Source: GM7GCV1 sp965221105 (GTDB lineage: Bacteria > Pseudomonadota > Gammaproteobacteria > Pseudomonadales > GM7GCV1). Taken from it: 64,000 nt of DNA. Numbering within the stretch: the first letter of the stretch is position 1; each line of letters opens with the position of its first letter. The position numbers were made by a program, and so were the translations under genes. The stretch is from contig OZ244871.1 of the NCBI GenBank assembly GCA_965221105.1, forward strand, positions 1,488,001-1,552,000. Direction: 5' to 3'. Under the pieces are notes generated by a model. It saw nothing but the letters and a program-made list of their open reading frames with translations. It did not search any database and was not told the origin of the DNA. Positions 54,240 through 63,913 of the stretch are shown here, piece by piece.

Positions 54240-54553
54240 AGGATATACTCGAATTGCTTACAGAGACGCTGAACCAGCGCAAAACGGCCGATCCCGAGGA
54301 TTCCTATGTCGCTGAACTGCACGCACGAGGGTTGAACCGGATTCTTGAAAAAGTCGGTGAAGAGGCAACCGAAATCCTGTTGGCGGCAAAGGACGGTGAT
54401 ACCCGAGAGGTCATCAAAGAGACGGCGGACCTCTGGTTTCACACTATGGTGATGCTTTCCCATCTGGACTTGAGTGCCCAGGATGTGCTCGACGAGTTGG
54501 CCCGCAGAACCGGTGTGTCCGGGCGCACCGAGAAAGCTTCCAGAGTAACCTGA
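54236..54553 (+). CDS. hisE: phosphoribosyl-ATP diphosphatase
   Basis: A 105-residue all-helical enzyme, second step of histidine synthesis. SYVAELHARGLNRILEKVGEEATE and DLWFHTMVML are the signatures. Translation is coupled to hisI by an ATGA overlap. Confidence 0.96.
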   Translation: MKDILELLTETLNQRKTADPEDSYVAELHARGLNRILEKVGEEATEILLAAKDGDTREVIKETADLWFHTMVMLSHLDLSAQDVLDELARRTGVSGRTEKASRVT

Positions 54554-54604
54554 GTCTCCGGGCCTTGAACACAATTAAACAAGCTGAAGCAGAGGTATAC
54601 AGAC

Positions 54605-54856
54605 ATGGGTCTCGGCGGCATTAGTATCTGGCAACTCCTGATTATTCTCATCATTGTGCTGCTTCTGTTCGGCACCAAAAAGCTTCGTGGTCTGGGATCA
54701 GACCTCGGCGGAGCAATCAGGGGCTTCAAGAACGCTGTGTCTGATGATGAACAGCTCAAAGATACAGAAACAGGGGGGGTTGGCGAAGACGCAGCAGAAG
54801 ACGACAGGGCTGGAGCCCACAACAGGGAGAACAAACCCGAGAATAGTGCCCGGTAG
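54605..54856 (+). CDS. tatA: Sec-independent protein translocase subunit TatA
   Basis: An 83-residue Tat pore subunit: a short N-terminal membrane helix (SIWQLLIILIIVLLLFG), the hinge FGTKKLRGLGSDLGGAIRGFK and an acidic tail. First gene of tatABC. Confidence 0.95.
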   Translation: MGLGGISIWQLLIILIIVLLLFGTKKLRGLGSDLGGAIRGFKNAVSDDEQLKDTETGGVGEDAAEDDRAGAHNRENKPENSAR

Positions 54857-54891
54857 GTATCCCGGCGCTACGGCGTTTTCCACGCAGATCC

Positions 54892-55227
54892 ATGTTTGGC
54901 ATTGGTTTTGTCGAGCTCCTGGTCATCGCCGTATTCGGTCTGCTGGTCTTTGGACCCGAACGACTTCCCGAGGTAATCCGCACCCTTGCGCATGCCGTGG
55001 CAAGGTTTCGGCGTTCCTGGCGGGCGACGCGGCGTGAACTTGAGCAGGAGCTTGGAGTCGACGAAATTCGCAAGGAAATCCACAATGCCCAAGTGCTGGA
55101 AGACCTGCAGAAACTGGGCAATGAGGCGGCCGGCAGTATAGCACCACCGGAGGAGGACGCCGGGAACAGTGCCGAGGCAACCGGAAAGACCGGCGGTGAT
55201 CAACCCCAGGAGAAAACGGCAGAGTGA
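54892..55227 (+). CDS. tatB: Sec-independent protein translocase subunit TatB
   Basis: A 111-residue Tat receptor subunit: MFGIGFVELLVIAVFGLLVFGPERLP as membrane helix and hinge, followed by an amphipathic helix and a charged C-terminus. It overlaps tatC by four bases. Confidence 0.95.
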   Translation: MFGIGFVELLVIAVFGLLVFGPERLPEVIRTLAHAVARFRRSWRATRRELEQELGVDEIRKEIHNAQVLEDLQKLGNEAAGSIAPPEEDAGNSAEATGKTGGDQPQEKTAE

Positions 55228-55955
55228 CCGAGGATCAACCCCAGGCAATGATCGAGCACCTCATCGAACTCAGGAGCCGCATTCTGCGCTCTTTGCTGGC
55301 CGTGCTCCTGGTGTTCCTGTGCTTGGTTGCCTTTGCCAACCAGATATACGATGGTCTCTCTGCTCCGCTGCGCGCTCAGTTGCCAGAGGGCGGAACCATG
55401 ATTGCAACCGATGTCATTTCTCCGCTGATGGCACCGCTTAAATTCACCTTTTTTGTCAGTGCCATGCTGGCCATGCCGTACGTTCTATATCAGGCATGGG
55501 CGTTTATTGCGCCAGGGCTCTACGCCAACGAGCGGCGGTTTGCATTGCCGATTTTTGCCACCAGCGTCCTGCTGTTTTACGCCGGTATTGCGTTTGCCTA
55601 CTTTGTCATTATCCGTCTGGTAGCGGGGTTTATTATCGGCATTGCGCCGGATTCCATTGCTGTAATGACAGATATCAACAGTTATTTGAACTTTGTTCTC
55701 AAGCTTTTTTTTGCGTTCGGACTTGCATTTGAAATTCCCATCGCAACCATCATCCTGGTTCGGGCGGGTGTTACCAGCACCGGGTCACTGGCGAGCAAGC
55801 GCCCCTATATCATCGTCGGCTGCCTTGTGTTTGGCATGCTGCTGACGCCCCCGGACGTTTTTTCGCAGCTGTTTCTTGCCGGCCCCATGTGGCTGCTTTT
55901 TGAACTCGGGCTGTTATTTGCCAAGACCCTGGAAAAATCCGCGGAAAACCCATGA
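55224..55955 (+). CDS. tatC: Sec-independent protein translocase subunit TatC
   Basis: A 243-residue, six-helix twin-arginine receptor. MIEHLIELRSRI, FTFFVSAMLAMPYVLYQAWAFIAPGL and RPYIIVGCLVFGMLLTPPDVFSQ are diagnostic. The GTG start overlaps tatB and its stop overlaps gmk by four bases. Confidence 0.97.
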   Translation: MTEDQPQAMIEHLIELRSRILRSLLAVLLVFLCLVAFANQIYDGLSAPLRAQLPEGGTMIATDVISPLMAPLKFTFFVSAMLAMPYVLYQAWAFIAPGLYANERRFALPIFATSVLLFYAGIAFAYFVIIRLVAGFIIGIAPDSIAVMTDINSYLNFVLKLFFAFGLAFEIPIATIILVRAGVTSTGSLASKRPYIIVGCLVFGMLLTPPDVFSQLFLAGPMWLLFELGLLFAKTLEKSAENP

Positions 55956-56563
55956 GTGGAAGCCTTTTTACCCTTTCTGCACCATCCGGCGCAGGGAAAA
56001 CAAGTCTGGTACAAGCCCTGGTGGACAAACATCCCCATATCTATATCTCAGTGTCGCACACTACTCGAACAATGCGGCCCGGAGAACAGGACGGGATCAA
56101 CTACAACTTTGTGGACACGCCTGAATTCTTGCACATGATTGAGGCGGGCGAATTCCTGGAGTACGCGAAAGTATTTGGCAACTACTACGGCACCTCCGCC
56201 GGGTGGGTGCAGGCGACGCTGGAGCAAGACCGGGACGTTATTCTGGAAATCGACTGGCAGGGCGCTGCTCAGGTTCGGCGCAAGCTGCCCGAGACACTCG
56301 GCATTTTCTTGCTGCCGCCGTCACGGGCCGTGCTGCGGGAGCGTCTTACCCGCAGAGGTCAGGACGACATCGAAGTTATTGAAACCCGTCTGGCCGAAGC
56401 AAAGGGTGAAATCGCCCACTGCTATGAAGCAGATTACCTTATTGTCAATGATTGCTTTGAAGATGCCCTGCAACAAATGGAGGCCATTATCGTTCAGCGT
56501 TCGGTCTCATCTGGCGAAGTTTCCAATAGGTATCAGATACTTATACAAGAATTGTTGGCGTAA
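55952..56563 (+). CDS. gmk: guanylate kinase
   Basis: A 203-residue GMP kinase with P-loop APSGAGKTSL (about residues 9-18), SHTTRTMRPGEQDGINY and DWQGAAQVRR. The four-base overlap with tatC is unusual as a gene pair; elsewhere gmk normally leads rpoZ and spoT, which follow here. Confidence 0.97.
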   Translation: MSGSLFTLSAPSGAGKTSLVQALVDKHPHIYISVSHTTRTMRPGEQDGINYNFVDTPEFLHMIEAGEFLEYAKVFGNYYGTSAGWVQATLEQDRDVILEIDWQGAAQVRRKLPETLGIFLLPPSRAVLRERLTRRGQDDIEVIETRLAEAKGEIAHCYEADYLIVNDCFEDALQQMEAIIVQRSVSSGEVSNRYQILIQELLA

Positions 56564-56671
56564 GCAGACTAATTTGGATAGAATTGCCGCCCTTTTTTTG
56601 AAATTGGCGGTGCCCAGCAGTACGCCCGCTGGCATCAGCCCCAAACGTGAAAGCAGATCGGAAACTAGACA

Positions 56672-57025
56672 ATGGCCCGAATTACCGTAGAAGATTGCCT
56701 GAGCAAGGTTGACAACCGCTTTGAACTCGTTCTCGTAAGCAGCAAACGTGCTCGACAGCTTATGGTCGGCAATCGGGAAGCCCAGGTTGAGTGGGAAAAC
56801 GATAAAGCCACCGTAGTCGCGTTGCGTGAAATCGAGGCAGGCCTCGTGGATGCCAGCATTCTTGAGGAAGAAACCCACGACGATTACTTCGATGGTTCCA
56901 GTGTAGAATCGTCTGCAGAAGACGCCGGCATTACTGCACTTATGGGTGAAGTAATGGCCGAAATTGCCGAAGCTGAGAGCCTGGAATCCTCGCCTGCAGC
57001 TGAGGACGAAACCGGCGAGGATTGA
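56672..57025 (+). CDS. rpoZ: DNA-directed RNA polymerase subunit omega
   Basis: A 117-residue omega subunit. ARITVEDCLSKVDNRFELVLVSSKRARQL is the core motif; the C-terminal 50 residues are acidic and longer than in E. coli (91 residues). It is in the usual gmk-rpoZ-spoT order. Confidence 0.95.
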   Translation: MARITVEDCLSKVDNRFELVLVSSKRARQLMVGNREAQVEWENDKATVVALREIEAGLVDASILEEETHDDYFDGSSVESSAEDAGITALMGEVMAEIAEAESLESSPAAEDETGED

Positions 57026-57052
57026 CCTCAGGCTGCCGTCTGGAGGTGTGCC

Positions 57053-59176
57053 TTGTCGAGTATCGACGATCTATCAGATCGGCTCAAATCCTACCTCAGT
57101 CGGGAGCAGATAGATCAGGTTCGGCGTGCCTATCATTTTGCCAACGAGGCACATGAGGGCCAGTACCGGCTGAGCGGAGAGCCCTACGTTACCCACCCCC
57201 TTGCGGCGGCCAGTATTCTGGCCGACATGCACATGGACCACTACTGCCTGATGAGCGCCATGTTGCATGATGTCATCGAAGACACCCCCGTCAACAAACC
57301 CGTACTGGAGAAAAAATTCGGACGGGTCGTTGCTGACCTGGTGGACGGGGTCAGCAAGCTCAACAAAATGGAAGCTCGCGGCGACACTGCAGAGGAGCGC
57401 CAGGCGGAGAATTTTCTGAAAATGACCCTCGCGATGTCCAAGGATATCCGTGTCATACTCGTCAAGCTCGCCGACCGGCTCCACAATATGCGCACTATGG
57501 ATGTGTTACGGCCGGACAAGCGGCGGCGAATCGCCCGTGAAACCCTGGAGATCTATGCACCCATCGCACAGCGTCTGGGCATAAACGACTTGCGAATTGA
57601 GTTTGAGGACCGCGGCTTTGAGGCCATGTACCCGATGCGCGCCGAACGGCTCAGGGCCGCCCTGGAACAGGCGCGGGGCCGACGCAAGGATTTGGTAAAA
57701 GAAATTCAGGAGGTCATTGAAGTACGTCTGCAAAAGGAAGATCTTGTCGCCGAGGTTGCCGGACGGGAAAAGCACTTGTACAGCATTTACAAAAAAATGC
57801 GCTACAAGAGCCGCTCCTTTAAGGACATCATGGACGTTTTCGCCTTTCGCATCAGAGTCGAAAATGTCGACCAGTGCTACCGCGCCCTGGGGATCATTCA
57901 CAATCTTTTTAAGCCTGTGGCAGGGTCGTTCAAGGACTATATCGCCATTCCCAAAGCCAACGGGTACCAGTCTTTGCATACTGTACTGGTGGGCATGCAC
58001 GGGGTACCTATCGAAGTGCAGATCCGCACGGCGGCAATGGACGACATGGCTAACTTCGGCATCGCTGCACACTGGTTTTACAAAGACGCCAAGGGAAAGG
58101 ATGCACAGGCTGTATCGACCAGGGCGAACGAATGGGTCAAGCGGTTGCTGGAGATACAGCAGCAGGCGGGCAATCCGCTTGAGTTCATTGAGCATGTAAA
58201 AACCGACCTGTTTCCCGATGAAGTCTACGTATTCACCCCCAATGGGAAGATTATTGAGCTGCCTACCGGAGCGACGGTTGTGGACTTTGCCTACGCGCTG
58301 CACACAGATATTGGCAACAGCACCGTTGGCTGCAAGATCAACAACCAGATGGCTCCACTGTCACAGAAACTGCAGAGCGGACAAGTTGTAGAAATTTTGC
58401 GGGCCAGCAAAGCGCAGCCACACCCAAGCTGGCTGGATTTCATCGTGACTGCCAAGGCGAGAAGCGCGATTCGCCACAGCCTGAAAAGCCGACGCCACGA
58501 AGAATCCGTGTCGTTGGGTCGACGTTTGCTGAACCGCACCCTGGCTGAAATCGGATTGACAGTCGAACAGATTTCCCCGAGCCGTGTTGAGCATCTGCTC
58601 CAAGATGGCGGTCACGAATCCTTTGACGAGATTCTCCAGCAGATCGGGCTCGGAGACCGAGTGCCGCAAGCCGTGGCAAAGCTGCTGCTCGACGAAGAGC
58701 AGGCGTCCGAGCTGAACATGCAGATTCTCAAGCCCATCGTCGTCGATTCCTCGGAAGGTCATGTTGTCAACTTCGGCGGCTGCTGCCACCCCATTCCCGG
58801 CGACATCATACTCGGACACCTGAGCTCAGGCCGTGGCCTGGTAGTGCACCGGGAAGAATGTCCCAATATCGCCGATATCCGCAATAACCCAGAGGTATGC
58901 CTGCCCATCAGTTGGGCAACTGAAATCAGCGGAGAATTCCAGGTCGAACTCTGGGTTGAGGTGGAAATGTTGCGCGGTGTCGTGGCGCAACTCGCGGCGC
59001 GAATCTCTTCAGGCAATGTCGGTATCGATAACATAAGTATCGAGGAACGTGGTACGACGATCAGTATACTCAAACTCATGTTGCGGGTATCTGATCGCGT
59101 CCACCTGGCGAACGTCATGCGCAGAATTCGTCTGGAGCCCTATGTGAAAAAGCTGCGCCGCGGCGCCAATGTGTAA
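57053..59176 (+). CDS. spoT: bifunctional (p)ppGpp synthase/hydrolase SpoT
   Basis: A 707-residue RelA/SpoT homologue. The HD hydrolase domain is intact (HPLAAASILADMHMDH, MLHDVIEDT). The synthetase domain has RYKSRSFKDIMDVFAFRI and PKANGYQSLHT. TGS (VYVFTPNGKIIELPTGATVVDFAY) and C-terminal ACT domains follow. It starts with TTG after GGAGGTG. An intact HD domain supports SpoT, not RelA. Confidence 0.97.
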   Translation: MSSIDDLSDRLKSYLSREQIDQVRRAYHFANEAHEGQYRLSGEPYVTHPLAAASILADMHMDHYCLMSAMLHDVIEDTPVNKPVLEKKFGRVVADLVDGVSKLNKMEARGDTAEERQAENFLKMTLAMSKDIRVILVKLADRLHNMRTMDVLRPDKRRRIARETLEIYAPIAQRLGINDLRIEFEDRGFEAMYPMRAERLRAALEQARGRRKDLVKEIQEVIEVRLQKEDLVAEVAGREKHLYSIYKKMRYKSRSFKDIMDVFAFRIRVENVDQCYRALGIIHNLFKPVAGSFKDYIAIPKANGYQSLHTVLVGMHGVPIEVQIRTAAMDDMANFGIAAHWFYKDAKGKDAQAVSTRANEWVKRLLEIQQQAGNPLEFIEHVKTDLFPDEVYVFTPNGKIIELPTGATVVDFAYALHTDIGNSTVGCKINNQMAPLSQKLQSGQVVEILRASKAQPHPSWLDFIVTAKARSAIRHSLKSRRHEESVSLGRRLLNRTLAEIGLTVEQISPSRVEHLLQDGGHESFDEILQQIGLGDRVPQAVAKLLLDEEQASELNMQILKPIVVDSSEGHVVNFGGCCHPIPGDIILGHLSSGRGLVVHREECPNIADIRNNPEVCLPISWATEISGEFQVELWVEVEMLRGVVAQLAARISSGNVGIDNISIEERGTTISILKLMLRVSDRVHLANVMRRIRLEPYVKKLRRGANV

Positions 59177-59186
59177 GGAGAAACCG

Positions 59187-59573
59187 ATGCCCAACCGAGC
59201 TACCATTCATACCGACAGTGCCCCCGCCGCCATAGGTACGTATTCACAGGCAGTCAAAGTGAACAATACCGTGTACCTGTCGGGCCAGATTCCACTTGTG
59301 CCCGAAACCATGGAACTGGCAGGTGAGGACATTCGCGTGCAAATCAATCAGGTATTTGGTAATCTCGCTGCAGTCTGTGAGGAAGCCGGAGGTGGATTGC
59401 AGGATGTTGTAAAGCTGAATATCTACCTCACCGATCTGGAGAACTTCACAGCGGTCAATGAAATCATGGTCGAGCACTTTGCCGAACCCTATCCCGCCCG
59501 CGCCGCCATCGGTATATCCGAGCTTCCCAAAGGCGCTCTTGTAGAGATGGACGGCATCATGGTGGTGGCCTAG
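59187..59573 (+). CDS. ridA: RidA family reactive intermediate deaminase
   Basis: A 128-residue YjgF/RidA protein that hydrolyses reactive enamines/imines formed by PLP enzymes. SAPAAIGTYSQAVKVNNTVYLSGQIPL and the Arg in PARAAIGI are the signatures. AAGGAG lies six bases before the ATG. It follows spoT as in pseudomonads; recG, often next, is not here. Confidence 0.95.
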   Translation: MPNRATIHTDSAPAAIGTYSQAVKVNNTVYLSGQIPLVPETMELAGEDIRVQINQVFGNLAAVCEEAGGGLQDVVKLNIYLTDLENFTAVNEIMVEHFAEPYPARAAIGISELPKGALVEMDGIMVVA

Positions 59574-59762
59574 GAGTCTGCGCCGCAGAAAATTCTGATG
59601 GGATTGGTCTACATAATTGCGCCGGGCAGACATGATATTTGTCCGACAGATCCCACTGTACAAGCATTATGTGGAAAATGTGGCTCTGTATTCCCACCTG
59701 ACTCCTTGGAAAGCGTTCTACGGCGCAGACTGGCGGATCGTTGAAAACTACTGCCCGGCTGG

Positions 59763-61508
59763 CTACATACGATCGACGCACTCAATACCCAGTAGATCCA
59801 GGCTTTGTCGAATGACCCGACCGGTCAGGTCGGCAAGTTTTAATCGCGCCTGGGCAACTGCAGGCGCAACTGATTCCTGGAGGATCGGACAGGCTTCATA
59901 AAAGGTCATGAACTTGCCCGACAGATCGAAAACAAAATTACATAGCTCGTGCGGCATGGCCCTTTTGCCGATCTGTTCCACGATGTCAGGAAACTGGACA
60001 ATCACGAGTGCAAGCGCCCGCTCGGCGGGTTCTTGCACATCAAACCCAAATCTGTTGAGGTGCTGCCTGGAGTGGGGTGCTCGCCTCAAAATGCTCTGAA
60101 TTCGAGTATAGGCGTATTGCAGGTAGGGTGCCGTATTGCCTTCGAAACTCAGCATGGCTTCCCAGTCAAACAGGTAGTCATTGGTCCGGGTCTTGCTCAG
60201 ATCAGCATATTTCACCGCGCCAATTCCAACGGCTCGAGCAACCTGATCCGCCTCCTGCCCGGACAGCTCGGGGGTTTTTTCCGCGATTAATCTGGCGGCC
60301 CGGTCAACCGCCTCGTCAAGAAGGGCGCTGAGCTTGATGGTATCACCCGAACGGGTTTTGAACGGCGTACCATCTGCACCCATGATGGTTCCGTACGAAC
60401 AGTGCATCAGCTCAACCTGATCATCAACCCACCCGGCCAATCGGGCCGTCGCAAACACCTGCTGCATATGCAGGGATTGACGCGCATCGATGAAATAGAG
60501 ACACCGGTCCGCCTTGAGTTCAAGCACTCGGTGACGCACAGCCGCCAAATCAGTAGTTGCATACAGGTAACCACCAGCCGCCTTCTGCACAATAAATGCC
60601 GAGGGATTTCCATCCCTGTCTGCCAGCTCTTGAAGAAAAACGACCTGGGCACCCTGATCTTCTTCGGCAATGGACTTGTTCCGCAGCTCATCCACCACAG
60701 ATTCGAGAGCGTCGTTGTAAGCACTTTCGCCGCGGACATCATTGCGGCTCAGTGTGACACCCAGCTTGGCGTAGGTATCGTCAGCATGGGACAGGGAAAT
60801 TTCAATAAATCGGCGCCATAGCTCAAGACAGGCGGCATCCCCCGATTGCAGCTTGACCACATAGTTCCGTGCCCTGTCTGCAAAACCGGCATCCTCATCA
60901 AAGTGCGTCTTGGCTCTGCGGTAGAACTGCTCCAGGTCGGCCAGCTCCAGTGCAGGATCAACTCCAGAGGATGACTGCTCCTCCATTTCGGCGATCAACA
61001 TGCCAAACTGGGTACCCCAGTCTCCTATGTGATTTTGCCGGATCACCCGGTGCCCAAGGAACTCCAGAACCCTGACAATTGAATCGCCAAGAATGGTGCC
61101 ACGCAGATGCCCAACATGCATTTCCTTGGCGACATTGGGCGATGAGTAGTCGACCACCACGGTAGCTGGCTTGGCGGCCAGCTCGACTCCGAGGCGTTCT
61201 GAAGCATGAACTGCTTCCAGCTGTGCTGATAGCCAGTCGCTCCTCAGCGTCAGATTGATAAACCCCGAACCGGCAACCTCGACTCTGGAGCACTGCTCGC
61301 CAAGATTCAGGTGGTCGGCGATCTGCTGGGCTATTTCTCGGGGGTTGGCCCGCAGTCGCTTTGCCACAGCCATGGCTCCATTGATCTGGAAATCTCCAAA
61401 CCCCTGCCGACCGGCAGGGTTCAGGCGCGCAGGAGCATCCTCAGGCAGGCCTGCAAGGGCCATGGCCCGGGCCGATTCTGCAGCCAGAAACTGTCTGACC
61501 GATGTCAA
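59763..61508 (-). CDS. argS: arginyl-tRNA synthetase
   Basis: A 581-residue class I synthetase. An N-terminal Add-1 domain is followed by the HIGH motif as HVGH (near residue 131, SSPNVAKEMHVGH) and a DALR-type anticodon domain near the C-terminus (YTRIQSILRRA). In pseudomonads argS usually sits beside priA; here it lies 15 kb away. Confidence 0.97.
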   Translation of the reverse strand: MTSVRQFLAAESARAMALAGLPEDAPARLNPAGRQGFGDFQINGAMAVAKRLRANPREIAQQIADHLNLGEQCSRVEVAGSGFINLTLRSDWLSAQLEAVHASERLGVELAAKPATVVVDYSSPNVAKEMHVGHLRGTILGDSIVRVLEFLGHRVIRQNHIGDWGTQFGMLIAEMEEQSSSGVDPALELADLEQFYRRAKTHFDEDAGFADRARNYVVKLQSGDAACLELWRRFIEISLSHADDTYAKLGVTLSRNDVRGESAYNDALESVVDELRNKSIAEEDQGAQVVFLQELADRDGNPSAFIVQKAAGGYLYATTDLAAVRHRVLELKADRCLYFIDARQSLHMQQVFATARLAGWVDDQVELMHCSYGTIMGADGTPFKTRSGDTIKLSALLDEAVDRAARLIAEKTPELSGQEADQVARAVGIGAVKYADLSKTRTNDYLFDWEAMLSFEGNTAPYLQYAYTRIQSILRRAPHSRQHLNRFGFDVQEPAERALALVIVQFPDIVEQIGKRAMPHELCNFVFDLSGKFMTFYEACPILQESVAPAVAQARLKLADLTGRVIRQSLDLLGIECVDRM

Positions 61509-61580
61509 TCGAGTATCGTCCCGGAATACCCGGAAAGCCTCCTGAATATGAGTACAGTGCGCTGGGTCTGAGCGCTGCGA

Positions 61581-62261
61581 CTACCGTGCGGGTGATTCTG
61601 CGGAAACTCTACCCCCGAGTGCTCGCTCACGGGCGATCAGTGCATCGGCAATTTCCAGCATGCGCGTGTTACTGCCTGCCATTCCGCTGGTGAGCTTGTA
61701 CGTGCCATTAATCACCATTTCCGGAGTTCCCCGAACAGCGTAGGCTCCCATTTTTGACTTGGCCTGCAATACCTGACTACTCACACCGAATGATTGCAGT
61801 GCACGACGGTATGTCTCCGCATCCAGGCCCTGGTTTCTGACAAATTTCAGGATTGCTGCTTCGCTCTCCAGCGGGTCTCTGTCAAAGTTCATGCGCTCAA
61901 ATATAAGTCGATGCAGCTGTTCTGTCAGGTCCAGAGACTCGGCTGCATAAAACATGGCGGCGTGCAGTTCCATAACCTCGGACCAGATTGCCGGCAGACG
62001 TACAAATTTGACGTCATCGGCGAGGGCAGGTACCCAATCCTCCAGATGTGGTTGAAAACGAAGGCAATGAACGCAGCCGTACCAGAATATTTCCGTCACC
62101 TCGATCATTTCAGGATCTGCGGTCTTGACCGGCCTGGGCAAAAGGGCGTAATCCCTGCCCTCAACATATTGAAACGGCGCAACCGCATCCTCTGACTGTG
62201 CAGTGCAGGAGGTCATGGTACACAGCAGTGCCAGCATCACGGCGAAAAACAGGTTGTTCAT
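61581..62261 (-). CDS. dsbA: thiol:disulfide interchange protein, DsbA-like
   Basis: A 226-residue periplasmic thioredoxin-fold oxidase. The N-terminal signal ends near SC at Cys19, so it may be a lipoprotein although the lipobox (MTSC) is poor. The active site is Cys63-Val-His-Cys66, and the cis-Pro loop is RGTPEM. ATG 62261 is chosen over 62303 because it begins the signal sequence. It lies downstream of the cytochrome c4 gene, a conserved pairing. Confidence 0.92.
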   Translation of the reverse strand: MNNLFFAVMLALLCTMTSCTAQSEDAVAPFQYVEGRDYALLPRPVKTADPEMIEVTEIFWYGCVHCLRFQPHLEDWVPALADDVKFVRLPAIWSEVMELHAAMFYAAESLDLTEQLHRLIFERMNFDRDPLESEAAILKFVRNQGLDAETYRRALQSFGVSSQVLQAKSKMGAYAVRGTPEMVINGTYKLTSGMAGSNTRMLEIADALIARERALGGRVSAESPAR

Positions 62262-62396
62262 CGTTTTCCCCTCACACGGAAACCGGGAAGAGCGCGGTCT
62301 CACCGCACTGTCAGAGCAGACATTGAACCACAGTTTAGGTGCGACCGGTTCAAAAAAGGCGGTATTGCGCCACCTCTCTGCGGCTCAAGTCTGGGA

Positions 62397-63056
62397 TCAG
62401 TGCAGGCCCGCCAGATAGTTGGCGACAGCCCGTATCTCCAGATCGCTCATCGGTGCGGCGACCGCACGCATAATTCTGCCATCGCCATCATTAGTCCGCA
62501 GGTTGTTTTGAAAGTTATTCAACTGCGTGACAATGTAGTCAGCATGCTGACCGTTGATTGCGGGATACCCTGCGGGAGCATTGCCAGCGCCCGAGGGGGC
62601 ATGGCACCCGGTACATGCGGCAACTCCGGTCTTCAGGTTTCCGCCGCGGAAGACCCGCTCACCCAGGGCAAGAAATTCCTCGCTGCTCAGCCCAAATGCC
62701 TCATCTTCCAGCGCCTGACTTCCCATGATCACGCCTGCCTGAGCCGCATAGTATGCGGCCATATCAGCCAAATCCTGTGGAGATGATGCCGCCAGCATTC
62801 CAGTCATTTCCAGCACCTTGCGACTCCCCGACTGAATGTCCTCAAGCTGCTTAAGCAGGTATTTCTCCCCCTGCCCGGCCAGATTTGGGTACAGTGCGGT
62901 CGCACTGACACCCACCTGACCATGACATGCGGTACAGACGGCAACTTTGTTGGCACCAGCCTCAGCATCACCCCCTGATATCTCACCCGCGGGGGTTGTC
63001 AGGGAAAAGAGTAGTACCGCCGCCGCCAGGACACCTGTGAGAACTTGTATCATCAT
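62397..63056 (-). CDS. diheme cytochrome c4
   Basis: A 219-residue periplasmic cytochrome with a signal peptide (about 1-23, PAG) and two CxxCH haem sites: CTACH at residues 41-45 and CTGCH near 149-153. Distal Met ligands are expected in the GMLAAS and AVAAPMSDL regions. It probably carries electrons to terminal oxidases. Confidence 0.93.
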   Translation of the reverse strand: MMIQVLTGVLAAAVLLFSLTTPAGEISGGDAEAGANKVAVCTACHGQVGVSATALYPNLAGQGEKYLLKQLEDIQSGSRKVLEMTGMLAASSPQDLADMAAYYAAQAGVIMGSQALEDEAFGLSSEEFLALGERVFRGGNLKTGVAACTGCHAPSGAGNAPAGYPAINGQHADYIVTQLNNFQNNLRTNDGDGRIMRAVAAPMSDLEIRAVANYLAGLH

Positions 63057-63413
63057 CTAGCTACTTCTATCCAGTCGTCGTAGAGAAAAGGATTGCAGGG
63101 ACGACTTTCGTCATTCTGGCCTGCGCCGAGCCGCTGACCCGGTGAAAAAAGCGGGCGGCATTATACCCAAAGGCCAACTCCGCGTCACACTCTTCGAGTA
63201 ACCACATGCGCCTTCGATACAATGGACAGTGCCCCCAGTTCATGGCAATGAGCCTCGAAATGTTAGTGATCAATCTCGTGGCCTACGTAATGAAAGGCGG
63301 GTGCAGGCGCAACCGTGAAGGCAGAGGGATCAATAGTGTGCCCGGCAAGGGTGGTTCCATGTGGGGAGAACAAAGACAGCGACGATGTGAGCGAGGACGG
63401 TTTGGCGAGCATA
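63057..63413. other. intergenic region upstream of cytochrome c4
   Basis: About 360 bases. In many relatives a divergent engB (yihA) begins here; no such protein is encoded. The plus-strand frame 63206-63481 looks random. Confidence 0.5.
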
Positions 63414-63755
63414 CTAAGAAGACCGGTCTTCTAGGCGGTGCTTTCCCTGAGCAAAATGCAGAAAAGGAGATTGGATGGTAAATTTCTGGAATGCCGGGCT
63501 GGAAAAGGCATTGCAATGCCAAGTCCTGTGCGCCAGCCAGGCGCGTATATGCCACGGAGATTTTCGCCTAAAAAATCGCGTTGGTTCCGCCTCAGGTAAT
63601 TCTGCGACTCGTTCCAGATACATCCCAATGCAGGAATTGAACGATTCCCTGGCGTTCTGTGGGGATGTACCGTGGACTGCGATATCGAAGTCGACGCAGA
63701 TCGCCTGCCAACCGTCGCTTCCGCTGCAGGTATAACACAGCACTTCATGTCCCAT
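63414..63755 (-). CDS. HicB-like (DUF1902-type) small protein
   Basis: A 113-residue frame. Residues 1-65 resemble HicB-fold antitoxin-like proteins: YTCSGSDGWQAICVDFDIAV, GTSPQNARESFNSCIGMYLERV and the FFRRKSPWHIRAW segment. A HicA toxin gene is not next to it. The last 40 residues are unlike the family and may come from read-through beyond an altered end. AGAGGG lies eight bases before the ATG. Confidence 0.5.
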   Translation of the reverse strand: MGHEVLCYTCSGSDGWQAICVDFDIAVHGTSPQNARESFNSCIGMYLERVAELPEAEPTRFFRRKSPWHIRAWLAHRTWHCNAFSSPAFQKFTIQSPFLHFAQGKHRLEDRSS

Positions 63756-63886
63756 TTCTGTCCCTCTTCACGCCGGGCAATGGATGAACCTCCGTACCGG
63801 GAAATATATCAACTTCAGGACGAAGCCAAACTGTTGAGGACTGGACTCGGAAAATATGTGCATGGACCCTGGTTTTCTCTTTGTAA

Positions 63887-63913
63887 CCCGCGACAGGGTC
63901 ACCCCTTCGCGGG
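63887..63913. repeat. strong hairpin near the right edge
   Basis: CCCGCGA (63887-63893) pairs with TCGCGGG (63907-63913); inside, GGGT and ACCC can also pair. No T run follows on either strand, so it is not an ordinary terminator. Confidence 0.45.
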
